Shown here: one piece after another, positions 1 to 9,176 of the stretch | Layout: every line of letters starts with the position of its first letter | Position numbering within the stretch: position 1 is the first letter of the stretch | DNA from: JAJEEA01 sp965243615 | GTDB lineage: Bacteria; Acidobacteriota; Vicinamibacteria; Vicinamibacterales; UBA8438 | Assembly (NCBI GenBank): GCA_965243615.1 | Contig: CBDEVO010000003.1 | Span: 1,922,001 to 1,986,000 of the forward strand | Reading direction: 5' to 3' | Length of the DNA stretch: 64,000 bases | Made by a program: the position numbers and the translations under genes | The notes under the pieces: model-generated | What the model was told of the DNA's origin: nothing | The model's input: the letters and a program-made list of their open reading frames with translations, nothing else | The model's database searches: none

Positions 1-59
1 TCGAGCTGGCGGCCGGCGGCGTCGACGACCGGCGGTCGACCCCTGGTATAGACTTGGGC

Positions 60-1475
60 ATGCCTCAGATACCTCCCCACCCGGGACGCCGGGCCTTCCT
101 GACGCTCGCGGGCGCCGCGCTGGGCGCCGCGCCGCTTCACGCGCTATCGATTCGGGCCGCCGCGGCGACCCGGGGCCAGTCGCCGGCCGGCCGCCCGACG
201 CGGGGCGAGGCGGGCTACGGCCCGCTGGGACCCGTCCGCGACGAGACGACGGGCCTGCCGCTGCTGCACCTCCCCGCGGGCTTCCGCTATCTGTCGTTCG
301 GGTGGACCGGGGACCCGCTGGCCGACGGCAGGCCGACGCCGCCCGCGCACGACGGCATGGCCGCGTTCGCCGCCGGCGGCAGCCGCGTCCGGCTGGTCCG
401 CAACCACGAGGTGCGGGGCGGCGGCGCGTTCGCCGACCGTCCGCTGTACGACGAGATGGCCGGGGGCGGCACGACGACCATCGAGTTCGACACCGCGACC
501 GGCACGGTGCACGACGCGTGGACCAGCCTGGCGGGCACCGCGGTCAACTGCGCCGGTGGCCCGACCCCGTGGGGATCGTGGCTCACCTGCGAGGAAACGG
601 TGAGCGGACCGGGCTTCGAGCCTTCCTCGCCGTCGTCGGCGGTTCAGCAGGACAGGCCCGACTACCGGCGGCCGCACGGGTACGTCTTCGATGTCCCGGC
701 CGACGGCGCGGCGACGGCCGAGCCGCTCCGGGCGATGGGCCGGTTCGTTCACGAGGCGGTGTCGGTCGACCCCGCCACGGGCATCGTGTACGAGACCGAG
801 GACCGCGGGGCGTCGGGCTTCTATCGCTTCCTGCCGAACGAGGCCGGCAATCTCGCGGCCGGCGGCCGCCTCGAGATGCTGGCCGTCGCCGGCGAGCCGC
901 GGAGCGACCTGCGCAGGGGCCAGACCGCCGGCATCTGGCGGCCCGTGTCCTGGGTGCCGATTGAGGACCCGGATCCGCCCGAGATTACCGACCACAGCGT
1001 CTTCGAGCAGGGCGCCGCCGGCGGCGGCGCGACGTTCGCGCGGCTGGAAGGAACGTGGTACGGCGACGGTCGCATCTTCATCGTGTCGACCGACGGCGGC
1101 GAGGCCGAGGCGGGTCAGGTCTGGGAGTACGAGCCGGGCCGCGAGCGCCTGCGGCTGATCTTCGAATCGCCGGGCAGGGACGTGCTGGACATGCCCGACA
1201 ACCTCTGCGTGAGCCCGCGCGGCGGGCTGGTGCTGTGCGAGGATGGCGCCACGGACAACTTCGTCCGCGGTCTCGCGCTCGACGGCGGGATCTTCCCGTT
1301 CGCCAGGAACAACGTCGTCGTCGACGGCGAGCGGAACGGCTTCGCGGGCGACTTCCGCCACCGCGAGTTCGCCGGCGCCACCTACAGCCCGGACGGCCGC
1401 TGGCTCTTCCTCAACGCCCAGACCCCCGGGATCACGTTCGCGGTGACCGGTCCGTGGGCCGGCGGCAGCCTCTAG
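60..1475 (+). CDS. PhoX-family secreted phosphatase-like protein (DUF839)
   Basis: 471-residue protein starting at the ATG at 60; an in-frame TTG lies two codons upstream at 54. The N-terminus has a twin-arginine-like segment (GRRAFLTLAGAALGA), suggesting export after folding. The hallmark of the PhoX/DUF839 family is visible near the middle, a Cys-Gly-Gly-x-Thr/Pro-Pro-Trp-Gly-Ser-Trp-Leu-Thr-Cys-Glu-Glu stretch, with a downstream HEAVSVDP segment and a YEPG..RL beta-propeller strand. Known PhoX enzymes are Ca/Fe-dependent periplasmic phosphatases of the phosphate-starvation response. No Pho box was identified, so phosphatase activity is inferred from family only. A TATAGACT element lies immediately upstream (48-55), so the mRNA could be nearly leaderless. 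The serine hydrolase gene follows on the same strand. Confidence 0.85.
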   Translation: MPQIPPHPGRRAFLTLAGAALGAAPLHALSIRAAAATRGQSPAGRPTRGEAGYGPLGPVRDETTGLPLLHLPAGFRYLSFGWTGDPLADGRPTPPAHDGMAAFAAGGSRVRLVRNHEVRGGGAFADRPLYDEMAGGGTTTIEFDTATGTVHDAWTSLAGTAVNCAGGPTPWGSWLTCEETVSGPGFEPSSPSSAVQQDRPDYRRPHGYVFDVPADGAATAEPLRAMGRFVHEAVSVDPATGIVYETEDRGASGFYRFLPNEAGNLAAGGRLEMLAVAGEPRSDLRRGQTAGIWRPVSWVPIEDPDPPEITDHSVFEQGAAGGGATFARLEGTWYGDGRIFIVSTDGGEAEAGQVWEYEPGRERLRLIFESPGRDVLDMPDNLCVSPRGGLVLCEDGATDNFVRGLALDGGIFPFARNNVVVDGERNGFAGDFRHREFAGATYSPDGRWLFLNAQTPGITFAVTGPWAGGSL

Positions 1476-1596
1476 ACGACATGGAATGACCGGCCCGCGA
1501 TCGTGCGGTCGTCGTGCGCGGGCACCCTCGGTCGAACCGGCCGGTCGCGACCTCGTCTTCCTGCACACGGCGTCGCTCGCCGGCCGGAGATCGGCC

Positions 1597-3366
1597 GTGA
1601 GGCGGGACACGGTCAGGCGGTTCGTCCTGGCCGTCGCATTCGGGGGCTTCGCGGCGGTGTCGACGGCACCGGCCCAGCCGACCGGCGACTTCCACGATCT
1701 TCTCGAGACGCGCGTGGCCGAGTTGCGGGACCACACCGGACTCACCGCGGTGGCCGTCGCCGTGGCCATCGACGGAGCCCTCGCCGCGGCGGCGGTCAGC
1801 GGCGAGCGCCGACGGGACTCCGGCGTCCCGGTGACCGTCGGCGACCGCTGGCACGTGGGATCGATTACCAAGTCGATGACGGCCACGCTGCTCGCCGTGC
1901 TCGAGGAGGGCGGACTGCTCTCGGCCGACGACGCGCTGACCGCATTGCTGCCCGACGTCGAGATGGGGGACGGCAGGAGCGCCTGCACGCCGGCGCACCT
2001 GATGACCCATACCGCGGGCGTCGCCGCCAACTTCCCCGCCGAGTTCCAGGACGTCTGGCCCGAGACCGCGGAGGAGCTGGTCGCCGAACGGCGGCGCTTC
2101 GTCGCCGACGCGCTCGCCGGGGAACCCGAGTCTCCCTGCGGCGAGCGTTTCCTGTATTCCAACGTCGGCTACACCGCTGCCGGCCACATCGCCGAGACCA
2201 TCGCCGGCGAGCCGTACGAAGCCTTGATTCGAGAACGCGTGTTTGCCCCGCTGGCGCTGATGAGCGCGGGTTTCGGCGCGCCGAAGGGCGAGCGCCCGGA
2301 TCAGGAACCGCTGGGACACGGGGTCTTGCCGAACGGCACGCGGGTTCCTGTCGATCCCTTCGTGACACGCGCCGACAACTCCCCGCTCATCGCCCCGGCC
2401 GGAACGGTGCACATGACGATAGGGGACCTGGCGCGCTACGGCGCGGCCCACCTCGACGGCGAGTACGGGAGCGACCCGGTCCTGCTCTCCCGGTCGAGCT
2501 GGCGGCGGTTGCACGCCCCGTTTCTGAACGGCTACGCCCGGGGCTGGGTCCGCTACGAGCGCGACTGGGCGGGCGGCCCCGTGATCTGGCACGACGGCAG
2601 CAACACGCTCTGGTACGCACTGCTGATGTTGCTGCCGGCCAGGAACATGACCCTGGCCTTCGTGACCAACGACGGTGCGCTCGAGGCGGCCAACACCGCA
2701 TTCTGGGAGCTGGCGCGGGAGCTGACCGGGCTCCGTGATCGGCTGGACCCGCCCAACCGTCCGCCGGAGGTGGTGGGGGTGCTGCCGGCGGTCCGTCTGT
2801 CGGGGCCGGGGGCGATGCTGGAGGTGGACGTCTCGGCGGCGTTCGGCGACCCCGACGGCGACCCCCTGGCCTACGCGGCGTCGTCGTCGGCGCCTCGGGT
2901 GGTGACGGTGCGGGTGGCGGGCGCCCGGGTGACCCTGACGGCGGTGAGCGCGGGTTGGTCGACGGTCCAGGTGACGGCAGCCGATCCGGGCGGGCTGAGT
3001 GCCGCGCAGTCGTTCACGGCGTCGGTGCCGACGACCACGGGGACGGGACGCTTCACCGATGACCCCCTCCGACCCGGCGCGACGCCGGTCCGGGCCGTCC
3101 ACTTCACGGAGCTGCGGGAGCGGATTGACGCCCTCAGGGAAGCGGCCGGACTGGATCGGTTCGGCTGGACGGACCCGGTACTGCGGGCGGGGGTGACGCC
3201 CTTGAGGCTCGTGCACCTGGTGGAGCTGCGGTCGGCGCTGGAGGAGGCGTACGGGGCGGCGGGCCGGCCGGTCCCGCGCTGGACGGACCCGTCGCCGACG
3301 GCCCCCAGGCCGGTTCGGGCGGTGCACGTGATGGAGCTGCGCGCGGGCGTGGTGGCGCTGGAATAG
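1597..3366 (+). CDS. Secreted serine beta-lactamase-like hydrolase with C-terminal VH..ELR repeat module
   Basis: The GTG at 1597 is preferred because it opens directly into a signal peptide (RRDTVRRFVLAVAFGG...PAQ); an in-frame ATG at 1486 would add 37 residues in front of it. The 589-residue protein has the three class C/penicillin-binding motifs: SITK (Ser89, Lys92), YSN (Tyr187) and HDG (332-334). This indicates an active-site-serine hydrolase of the beta-lactamase/esterase superfamily; the substrate cannot be told. After about residue 390 comes an Ig-like segment (D-PDGDPL...). Residues about 487-589 hold three copies of a roughly 35-residue unit with the pattern TDP-x(3)-G-x-TP-x-R-x-VH-x-x-ELR. 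That module recurs at the C-terminus of unrelated secreted acidobacterial proteins and may be a surface-attachment or sorting element (inference). Confidence 0.8.
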   Translation: MRRDTVRRFVLAVAFGGFAAVSTAPAQPTGDFHDLLETRVAELRDHTGLTAVAVAVAIDGALAAAAVSGERRRDSGVPVTVGDRWHVGSITKSMTATLLAVLEEGGLLSADDALTALLPDVEMGDGRSACTPAHLMTHTAGVAANFPAEFQDVWPETAEELVAERRRFVADALAGEPESPCGERFLYSNVGYTAAGHIAETIAGEPYEALIRERVFAPLALMSAGFGAPKGERPDQEPLGHGVLPNGTRVPVDPFVTRADNSPLIAPAGTVHMTIGDLARYGAAHLDGEYGSDPVLLSRSSWRRLHAPFLNGYARGWVRYERDWAGGPVIWHDGSNTLWYALLMLLPARNMTLAFVTNDGALEAANTAFWELARELTGLRDRLDPPNRPPEVVGVLPAVRLSGPGAMLEVDVSAAFGDPDGDPLAYAASSSAPRVVTVRVAGARVTLTAVSAGWSTVQVTAADPGGLSAAQSFTASVPTTTGTGRFTDDPLRPGATPVRAVHFTELRERIDALREAAGLDRFGWTDPVLRAGVTPLRLVHLVELRSALEEAYGAAGRPVPRWTDPSPTAPRPVRAVHVMELRAGVVALE

Positions 3367-3383
3367 CCGTGCGAGGTAGTTCG

Positions 3384-4376
3384 ATGACCAGTCGATTCTC
3401 TTCGTCGTGGCGCCGGGGGGCCGTGGCGGCGCTGGCGGCGCTGTTCGCCGTCCCGGCCGCGGGCCAGGCACCGGACACGGACGGAAAGCTGCCGCGGACG
3501 CCGGACGGCCGGCCCGATCTGCAGGGCGTCTGGACGAACGCGTCGATCACGCCGTTCGAGCGCGGCAACACCATGCCGTACTCCGGTGTGGTCGTCCCCG
3601 AGTCGGCCGCGAACCGGGCCGTCTTTACCGAGGAGGAGGCCGCGTTGCTCGAAGAGCGGACCAACGCCAGGCGGCCGGAGGTGCTGGGGGCGTACAACGT
3701 CTGGATGGACGCGGGAGATCGCCTGCTGTCGACGCGGCAGACGTCGCTCGTCGTCGATCCGCCCGACGGGCGCGTGCCGGTCAAGGCGTGGGCCGCCGCC
3801 GACCGGGAAGAGAGGCTCGCGCGCCAGCGCGACGACTACCGCGCGATGAGCACCTGGGACCGCTGCATCACGCGCGGCGTCCCGGGCTCGATGTTGCCCA
3901 CCGGGTACAACAACGCGTACCGCATTCTGCAGACGCCGGGCCTCGTCGTGATCGTGCACGAGATGATCCACGAGGCGCGCATCATTCCCGTGACCGACCG
4001 GGCGCATGTCGACGCCGCCGTCGAGCTCTGGACGGGCGACGCCCGCGCGCGCTGGGAGGGCGACACGCTGGTCGTGGACACGACGAACTTCAACGACCGG
4101 GCGATGATCGTGACGAGCTCCAACGGCGGGCGACTGAAGGGGCTCCCGGTCGGCGACGCCATGCGCGTCGTGGAGCGCTTCACGCGCGTGTCGCGGGACG
4201 AGATCATGTGGGAGGCCACGATCGAGGACCTCGACGTGTACGACCGGCCCTGGACGATCTCGATGCCGCTGACGCGGGCCCCGGGGTACGAGATGTACGA
4301 ATACGCCTGCCACGAAGGGAACCAGGACGTCGCCATCTACCTGGGCGGCGGCCGCGCCGAGGAAGCGGGCCGCTGA
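3384..4376 (+). CDS. Secreted protein of unknown function, 'TPDGRPDLQGVW' family
   Basis: The ATG at 3384 gives a good signal peptide (MTSRFSSSWRRGAVAALAALFAVPAAG); a GTG at 3369 is also in frame. The mature part begins with KLPRTPDGRPDLQGVWTNA, the signature of a family abundant in Acidobacteria and marine bacteria, with no established biochemical role. Further conserved elements are CITRGVPGSMLPTGYNNAY, the RWEGDTLVVDTTNF strand and a terminal YACHEGNQD. The same layout occurs in the gene at 12617-13672, so the two are divergent paralogues. Two conserved Cys and several His in the CHEG region could bind metal or form a disulphide, but this is speculative. The gene starts 2-17 bases after the hydrolase gene stops, so co-transcription is likely. 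Confidence 0.7.
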   Translation: MTSRFSSSWRRGAVAALAALFAVPAAGQAPDTDGKLPRTPDGRPDLQGVWTNASITPFERGNTMPYSGVVVPESAANRAVFTEEEAALLEERTNARRPEVLGAYNVWMDAGDRLLSTRQTSLVVDPPDGRVPVKAWAAADREERLARQRDDYRAMSTWDRCITRGVPGSMLPTGYNNAYRILQTPGLVVIVHEMIHEARIIPVTDRAHVDAAVELWTGDARARWEGDTLVVDTTNFNDRAMIVTSSNGGRLKGLPVGDAMRVVERFTRVSRDEIMWEATIEDLDVYDRPWTISMPLTRAPGYEMYEYACHEGNQDVAIYLGGGRAEEAGR

Positions 4377-4487
4377 CCGGGTCTCATGCCAGCTTGATGC
4401 TCTGCCCCGGCGCCGTATCGAGCACGACGAGGTATCTCATCATCGGCCTCCCCACACCCGGCTTCAGGGTCGTCGAGGAGCCGGCGT

Positions 4488-5453
4488 TCAGTAGATCGCG
4501 ACCGGCACGACCGTCGATCCCGTGGCGCCCTCCAGCTTCAGCGGCTGGACGACGAAGGCGAACTCGTGGACGCCGGCCGCGGCCAGCTCGACCAGCCTCA
4601 TCCGCTCGACGAGGTGGATGCCGTGGACCACCAGCATGATCTGGTGGATGGGCAGCGACACCTCCGGATCGGGGTTGGGCGAGACCTCGACGGGCTGGTT
4701 GTCGGCGCCGAGCAGCATCGGGTCGTGCTCGACGAGCCACTCGGCGGCGGCGACGCCGATGCCGGGGTTGGTGGCCATGAAGCGATCGGGGTCGCTGTCC
4801 CAGAGCACGCCCCAGCCGGTGTGGATGAGCACCGCGTCGCCCGGCTCGAGGGCCACCCCCTGCCGGTCGAGGGCCTGCTCGAGGTCGTCGACGGTGATCT
4901 CGTAGGTGTCGGGCAGCATGTCGACGCCCTTGAGGGCGGCCACGTCGATGAGCACGCCGCGGGTCATCAGGGTGCCGACGTTCTCGACCCCGAGCCGCGT
5001 GAACCCGTCCCGGGTCATGACCTCGTTCATGTCGATGCAGTTGTAGAGGCTGTCGCCGATGGTCTGGTGGGTGAAGCCGTCGAACTGCGTGCCCACCTGG
5101 CCCATCTCGGCGACGACGAGCTCCTCGTTCGAGCCGCGCCGGTTCGACCCCGCGAACGGGCCGGTCGGCTTCACGTAGAGGTCGAAGTGGCGGGCGCCGA
5201 GGGGCATCGAGGGCCGCAGCACCTGCCCGAGCTCGATGACCCGGCCGGTCCGGATCAGGCCGGCCGCCTTGAGCACCGTCTCGGGGCCCATGTGGTTGGC
5301 CGCGCCCCGCTCGTCGTCGGCGCCCCACTTGCTGGGGCAGCGCTCGTCGGGCGGCGGCGGGGTCCACGACTGGGCGGCGGCGGGGGTGGCGGCGCCCGCG
5401 AGCACGACGGTGAACGCGGCGGCGGCGACGGCGGCAGCGCTGGCGAATCGCAT
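4488..5453 (-). CDS. Secreted cyclase-family (kynurenine formamidase-like) hydrolase
   Basis: 321 residues with an Ala-rich signal peptide ending in AAAQ. The family metal-binding motif appears as GTQFDGFTHQ, a variant of the usual HxGTHxDxxxH seen in the larger, secreted 'cyclase family' proteins, which replace the second His by Gln. Downstream is the typical TRGVLIDV segment and a second conserved block VHGIHLVERMRL. PF04199 members include kynurenine formamidase and isatin hydrolase. The divergent motif and the periplasmic location argue against a housekeeping formamidase; the substrate is unknown. The gene is convergent with the secreted protein upstream and divergent from the quinoprotein at 5723. 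Confidence 0.82.
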   Translation of the reverse strand: MRFASAAAVAAAAFTVVLAGAATPAAAQSWTPPPPDERCPSKWGADDERGAANHMGPETVLKAAGLIRTGRVIELGQVLRPSMPLGARHFDLYVKPTGPFAGSNRRGSNEELVVAEMGQVGTQFDGFTHQTIGDSLYNCIDMNEVMTRDGFTRLGVENVGTLMTRGVLIDVAALKGVDMLPDTYEITVDDLEQALDRQGVALEPGDAVLIHTGWGVLWDSDPDRFMATNPGIGVAAAEWLVEHDPMLLGADNQPVEVSPNPDPEVSLPIHQIMLVVHGIHLVERMRLVELAAAGVHEFAFVVQPLKLEGATGSTVVPVAIY

Positions 5454-5722
5454 GAACTCTCCTCCGTGGTCGGTGTCTTCGGCCGTCGCTGATTCTACCG
5501 AAACGCGCCGCAAGGCCGAGCCTCGGCGTCGCGAGGGGAAACCCGAGTCGTCGATGAGATGATGTTCGCCCGCCGCACGGGCGATAATCGCCCACGGCGT
5601 GGTCGATTGGCCGCGGCCGCCCCGCGGCCGGATTCCGTGACCGCGGAGAGCCCGAAATGCAGCGGGAAATTCGCCGGCGGCTGCCGGCGCTATCGCGGCC
5701 GGACCTGCGGCGGGAGGACGAC

Positions 5723-7771
5723 ATGAGCCATCGCGCGACCGACCTGACCCCGGTTCCGCGCCGCCAACGGCGGCCGCCGACGGTTCGCGGCACGGCGGCG
5801 CTCGTGCTCGCGCTGGCCTTGGCCGCCGGTCCCGCGAACGCCCAGGGGCCGCCGCCGCTGACGACGGCGGAAGGCGAGTGGCCGAGCTACGGCGGCGACG
5901 CCGGGCACACGCGGTACTCACCCCTCGACCAGGTCGACGCGGAGAACTTCGGCGAGCTGGAGATCGTCTGGCGCTTCCGGACGGACAACCTGGGGCCGGG
6001 GCCGGAGTTCAAGCTCTCGGGCACGCCGCTCGTGGCGGGGGGGCGGCTCTTCGCCACCGCGGGCACGCGGCGCGCGGTCGTCGCGCTCGACCCCGAGACC
6101 GGCGAGCTGCTGTGGATGCACGCCGAGCACGAGGGGGCGAGGGGCGCGGCGGCGCCCCGCCGCCTGTCGGGCCGCGGGCTCGCGTACTGGACGGACGGGA
6201 CGGACGAGCGGGTCCTCTACGTCACCCTCGGCTTCCGCCTCGTCGCCCTCGACGCGGCGACGGGCCGCCCCGTCCCCGGCTTCGGCGACGGCGGCCGCAT
6301 CGACCTGAAGGCGGCCGCGGTGGTGGGCGAGGGCCGGCCCATCGACCTCGTGACGGGCGAGATCGGCCTGCACGCGACCCCCACGGTGGCGCGCGACGTC
6401 GTCGTCGTGGGCGGCACCTTCGCCGACGCCCCCGCCCCCCGCACCTACAACAACACCAAGGGGCTGGTTCAGGCGTTCGACGTGCGCACGGGCCGGCGCC
6501 TGTGGACCTTCGACACCGTCCCCGGCCCCGGCGACCCCGGGGTCGAGACGTGGCTCAACGACTCGTGGGGCGTCAACGGCAACAACGGCGTGTGGACCCA
6601 GATATCGGCCGACCCCGAGCTGGGCATCGCCTACCTGCCGGTGGAGACGCCGTCGGGCGACTACTACGGCGGGCACCGGCCGGGCGACAACCTGTTCGGC
6701 GAGAGCCTGGTCGCCGTCGACTTGATGACGGGCGAGCGGCTCTGGCACTTCCAGCTCGTGCACCACCCCCTCTGGGGCTTCGACATGGCGAGCCCGCCGA
6801 TACTCGCCGACATCACCGTGGACGGGCGGCCTGTCAAGGCGGTGGCCCAGCCCGGCAAGCAGGCGTTCCTCTACGTCTTCGACCGGGTGACGGGCGAGCC
6901 GGTGTGGCCCATCGAGGAGCGGCCGGTGCCCGCGGGCGACGTGCCCGGCGAGTGGTACTCGCCGACCCAGCCGTTCCCCACCAGGCCGCCGCCCTACGAC
7001 CGGCAGGGGGCGTCCATCGACGACCTGATCGACTTCACGCCCGAGCTGCGGGCCGAGGCGGTGGAGCTGGTGTCGCGCTACCGGCTCGGGCCCATCTTCA
7101 CGCCGCCCGTGGTCAGCCGGCCGGAGGGCCCCATCGCCACCCTCGGCCTCGGCGCCGGGAGCGGCGGCACCAACTGGCCCGGCGGCGGCTACGACCCCGA
7201 GACGCACCTGCTCTACGTGCCGTCGCGCACCGCGTTCTACTCGTGGGAGCTGATTCCGACCCCCGGCCCGTCGGTGTCGGACATGCGCTACGTCAAGGGG
7301 ACGGAGAAGTACGGGGTGGGCCACGGCGGCCTGCGCGACCTCCACGTGCGCGGCCTGCCCCTGGCGAAGCCGCCGTGGGGCCGCGTGTCGGCCATCGACC
7401 TCGACCGGGGCGAGCTGCGCTGGCAGGTTCCCCACGGCGAGACGCCCGAGCGGGTGCGGAACCACCCCGCCCTCGGCGGCGTCGACATCCCGCCGACCGG
7501 CGAGGCGTGCATCCACCTCATCGGCCCCCTCGTGACGAAGACCCTGCTGGTGATGGGCGAGTGCGGCTACCACCCCGTGCGCGGGGGGCGCGGGGCGCGC
7601 CTGCGGGCCTACGACAAGGCGACGGGCCGCGAGGTCGGCGCCGTCGTCATGCCCGCCCCCCAGTCGGGGTCGCCGATGACCTACCTCGCCGGCGGCCGGC
7701 AGCACATCGCCCTCGCGGTGAGCGGCCGCACCCACCCCGGCGAGTACATCGCCTTCCGCCTGCCCGAGTGA
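5723..7771 (+). CDS. PQQ-dependent glucose/alcohol dehydrogenase-type quinoprotein, secreted
   Basis: The ATG at 5723 is chosen because GGGAGG lies about 8 bases upstream; an in-frame ATG at 5657 has no such site. The 682-residue protein has an N-terminal hydrophobic export segment ending in ANAQ. It then shows the eight-blade propeller pattern with repeated A-x-D-x-x-TG-x-x-x-W docking motifs (ALDPETGELLWMH, AFDVRTGRRLWTF, AVDLMTGERLWHF). YGGDAGHTRYSPLDQV is typical of membrane-type glucose dehydrogenase relatives. No heme c motif is present, so electrons probably pass to a separate cytochrome or to quinone. A GATAAT -10-like element sits at 5583-5588 inside a small palindrome (GGGCGATAATCGCCC). 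It is paralogous to the gene at 54018-56009. Confidence 0.88.
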   Translation: MSHRATDLTPVPRRQRRPPTVRGTAALVLALALAAGPANAQGPPPLTTAEGEWPSYGGDAGHTRYSPLDQVDAENFGELEIVWRFRTDNLGPGPEFKLSGTPLVAGGRLFATAGTRRAVVALDPETGELLWMHAEHEGARGAAAPRRLSGRGLAYWTDGTDERVLYVTLGFRLVALDAATGRPVPGFGDGGRIDLKAAAVVGEGRPIDLVTGEIGLHATPTVARDVVVVGGTFADAPAPRTYNNTKGLVQAFDVRTGRRLWTFDTVPGPGDPGVETWLNDSWGVNGNNGVWTQISADPELGIAYLPVETPSGDYYGGHRPGDNLFGESLVAVDLMTGERLWHFQLVHHPLWGFDMASPPILADITVDGRPVKAVAQPGKQAFLYVFDRVTGEPVWPIEERPVPAGDVPGEWYSPTQPFPTRPPPYDRQGASIDDLIDFTPELRAEAVELVSRYRLGPIFTPPVVSRPEGPIATLGLGAGSGGTNWPGGGYDPETHLLYVPSRTAFYSWELIPTPGPSVSDMRYVKGTEKYGVGHGGLRDLHVRGLPLAKPPWGRVSAIDLDRGELRWQVPHGETPERVRNHPALGGVDIPPTGEACIHLIGPLVTKTLLVMGECGYHPVRGGRGARLRAYDKATGREVGAVVMPAPQSGSPMTYLAGGRQHIALAVSGRTHPGEYIAFRLPE

Positions 7772-7784
7772 TCAGGGCATGACA

Positions 7785-7803
7785 CGGGGGGCGCTGCCCC
7801 CCG
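7785..7803. terminator. GC-rich hairpin between convergent genes
   Basis: A C-G6-C stem pairs with G-C6-G around a short loop, just after the quinoprotein stop and 57 bases before the end of the convergent M48 peptidase gene. There is no U-tract, so it is not a textbook intrinsic terminator; it may stall or protect 3' ends in either direction. Confidence 0.35.
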
Positions 7804-7859
7804 CGCAACGTACGCGTGGCCGTCACGCTGCACGACGAAGGTGCGCGGTTAGCGTTAGC

Positions 7860-9101
7860 TCACCCCGCGGCCGGCCGCTGCAGGGCGTCGATGCGCCGCA
7901 GCACCGGCGGGTGCGAGTAGTGCAGGACGACGTCGAGGGGGTGGGGCGTCAGGTTGCTGAGGTTGTCGGCCGAGAGCTTCTTCAGGGCGCTCACCAGCGG
8001 CGCCCCGCTGCCGGTGGTGTCGGCCGCGAAGCGATCGGCCTCGAACTCGTGCTTGCGCGAGAAGACGTGCATGAGGACCGACAGCACCAGCTCGACCGGG
8101 GTGAAGAGCAGGCTGAAGAAGAGCAGCCCCGCGTAGACCGAGGGCTCGGCGACGTAGAACGCCGCGAACAGGCCCTCCTGCCCGAGGAAGAGCGACAGCA
8201 CCCAGAGCATCGCCCCGAGGTGGCCGATGGACAGGGCCATCTGCAGCCACACGTGCCGCTTCTTGTAGTGGCCGATCTCGTGGGCGACGACCGCGACGAG
8301 CTCGGGGACGGTGTACTTGTCGACGAGGGTGTCGAAGAGCCCGATGCGCTTGTGCTTGCCGAAGCCGGTGAAGAAGGCGTTGGCCTTGGACGAGCGGCGC
8401 GAGCCGTCGACGACGAAGATGCCCCCGAGGGGGAATTTCGCGGAGCGGGCGTAGCCGAGGATGGCGTCGTGCAGCTCGCCGCCGTCGAGGGGGGTGAAGG
8501 TGTTGAAGAGCGGCATGATCCAGGTGGGGGCGATGAACTGCACCGCGAGGATGAACGCGGTGGCCGCCATCCAGCACCAGAGCCACGCCAGCGGGCCCGC
8601 CCACTCGAAGAACGCGAGGATGACGGCCAGCAGCGCCCCCCCGAGGACGACGGTGAGGGCCGTGCCCTTCAGCAGGTCGGCGACGAACGTCCCCGCCGTG
8701 GTGCGGTTGAACCCGTAGCGGGCCTCGATGACGAACGTCGACCACGCCCGGAACGGGAGCCCGAGCACCGTCGACGCGAGGGCGATCACGCCGATGAACG
8801 CGAGCCCGGTGACCACCGGGCCCTGGTCGAGCCCCCGGGCCCAGGCGTCGAGCCACGCGAAGCCGCCCGCGAACCAGAACGCGAGCACCACCGCGAGGTC
8901 GAACGCCCCGCGCGCGAGGCCGAAGCGGGTGCGGGTGGCGGTGTAGCGCCGCGCCCGCGCGTACTTCTCGTCGTCGAAGACGCCGGCGAACTCGGCCGGC
9001 ACCGCGGGGCTGAACGAGCGGGCGCTGAGCAGTCCCGAGACCGCGCCGAGGAGGTACTCGCCGACGAGGGCGACGAGGATGACGATGGCGAAGGTGTTCA
9101 T
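7860..9101 (-). CDS. M48-family membrane metalloprotease (Ste24/CAAX protease type)
   Basis: 413 residues. The zinc-binding motif is HEIGH within VVAHEIGHYKKRHVW, and the third ligand lies in the downstream EFEADRFAA segment. Several hydrophobic membrane segments flank the catalytic region, as in Ste24/CAAX prenyl protease 1 homologues. In bacteria these proteins act in membrane protein quality control; prenyl processing is not expected. The ATG at 9101 (MNTFAIVILVALV) opens directly into the first transmembrane helix and is preferred to a start at 9137. A GATAAT -10-like element (complement of 9136-9141) lies 35 bases upstream. The NYN nuclease gene follows upstream on the same strand. Confidence 0.88.
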   Translation of the reverse strand: MNTFAIVILVALVGEYLLGAVSGLLSARSFSPAVPAEFAGVFDDEKYARARRYTATRTRFGLARGAFDLAVVLAFWFAGGFAWLDAWARGLDQGPVVTGLAFIGVIALASTVLGLPFRAWSTFVIEARYGFNRTTAGTFVADLLKGTALTVVLGGALLAVILAFFEWAGPLAWLWCWMAATAFILAVQFIAPTWIMPLFNTFTPLDGGELHDAILGYARSAKFPLGGIFVVDGSRRSSKANAFFTGFGKHKRIGLFDTLVDKYTVPELVAVVAHEIGHYKKRHVWLQMALSIGHLGAMLWVLSLFLGQEGLFAAFYVAEPSVYAGLLFFSLLFTPVELVLSVLMHVFSRKHEFEADRFAADTTGSGAPLVSALKKLSADNLSNLTPHPLDVVLHYSHPPVLRRIDALQRPAAG

Positions 9102-9176
9102 GGCTGCAGGGGAATCTCCGCGAGGGCGCCCCCTCATTATCGCCCAGGATCCTTCCGGTGCACGGTCCCGCCGCCG

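Noticed and set aside
5578..5592. GGGCGATAATCGCCC palindrome as an operator
   Set aside because: It is centred on a -10-like hexamer and no second copy or regulator was found; kept only as a remark under the quinoprotein gene.
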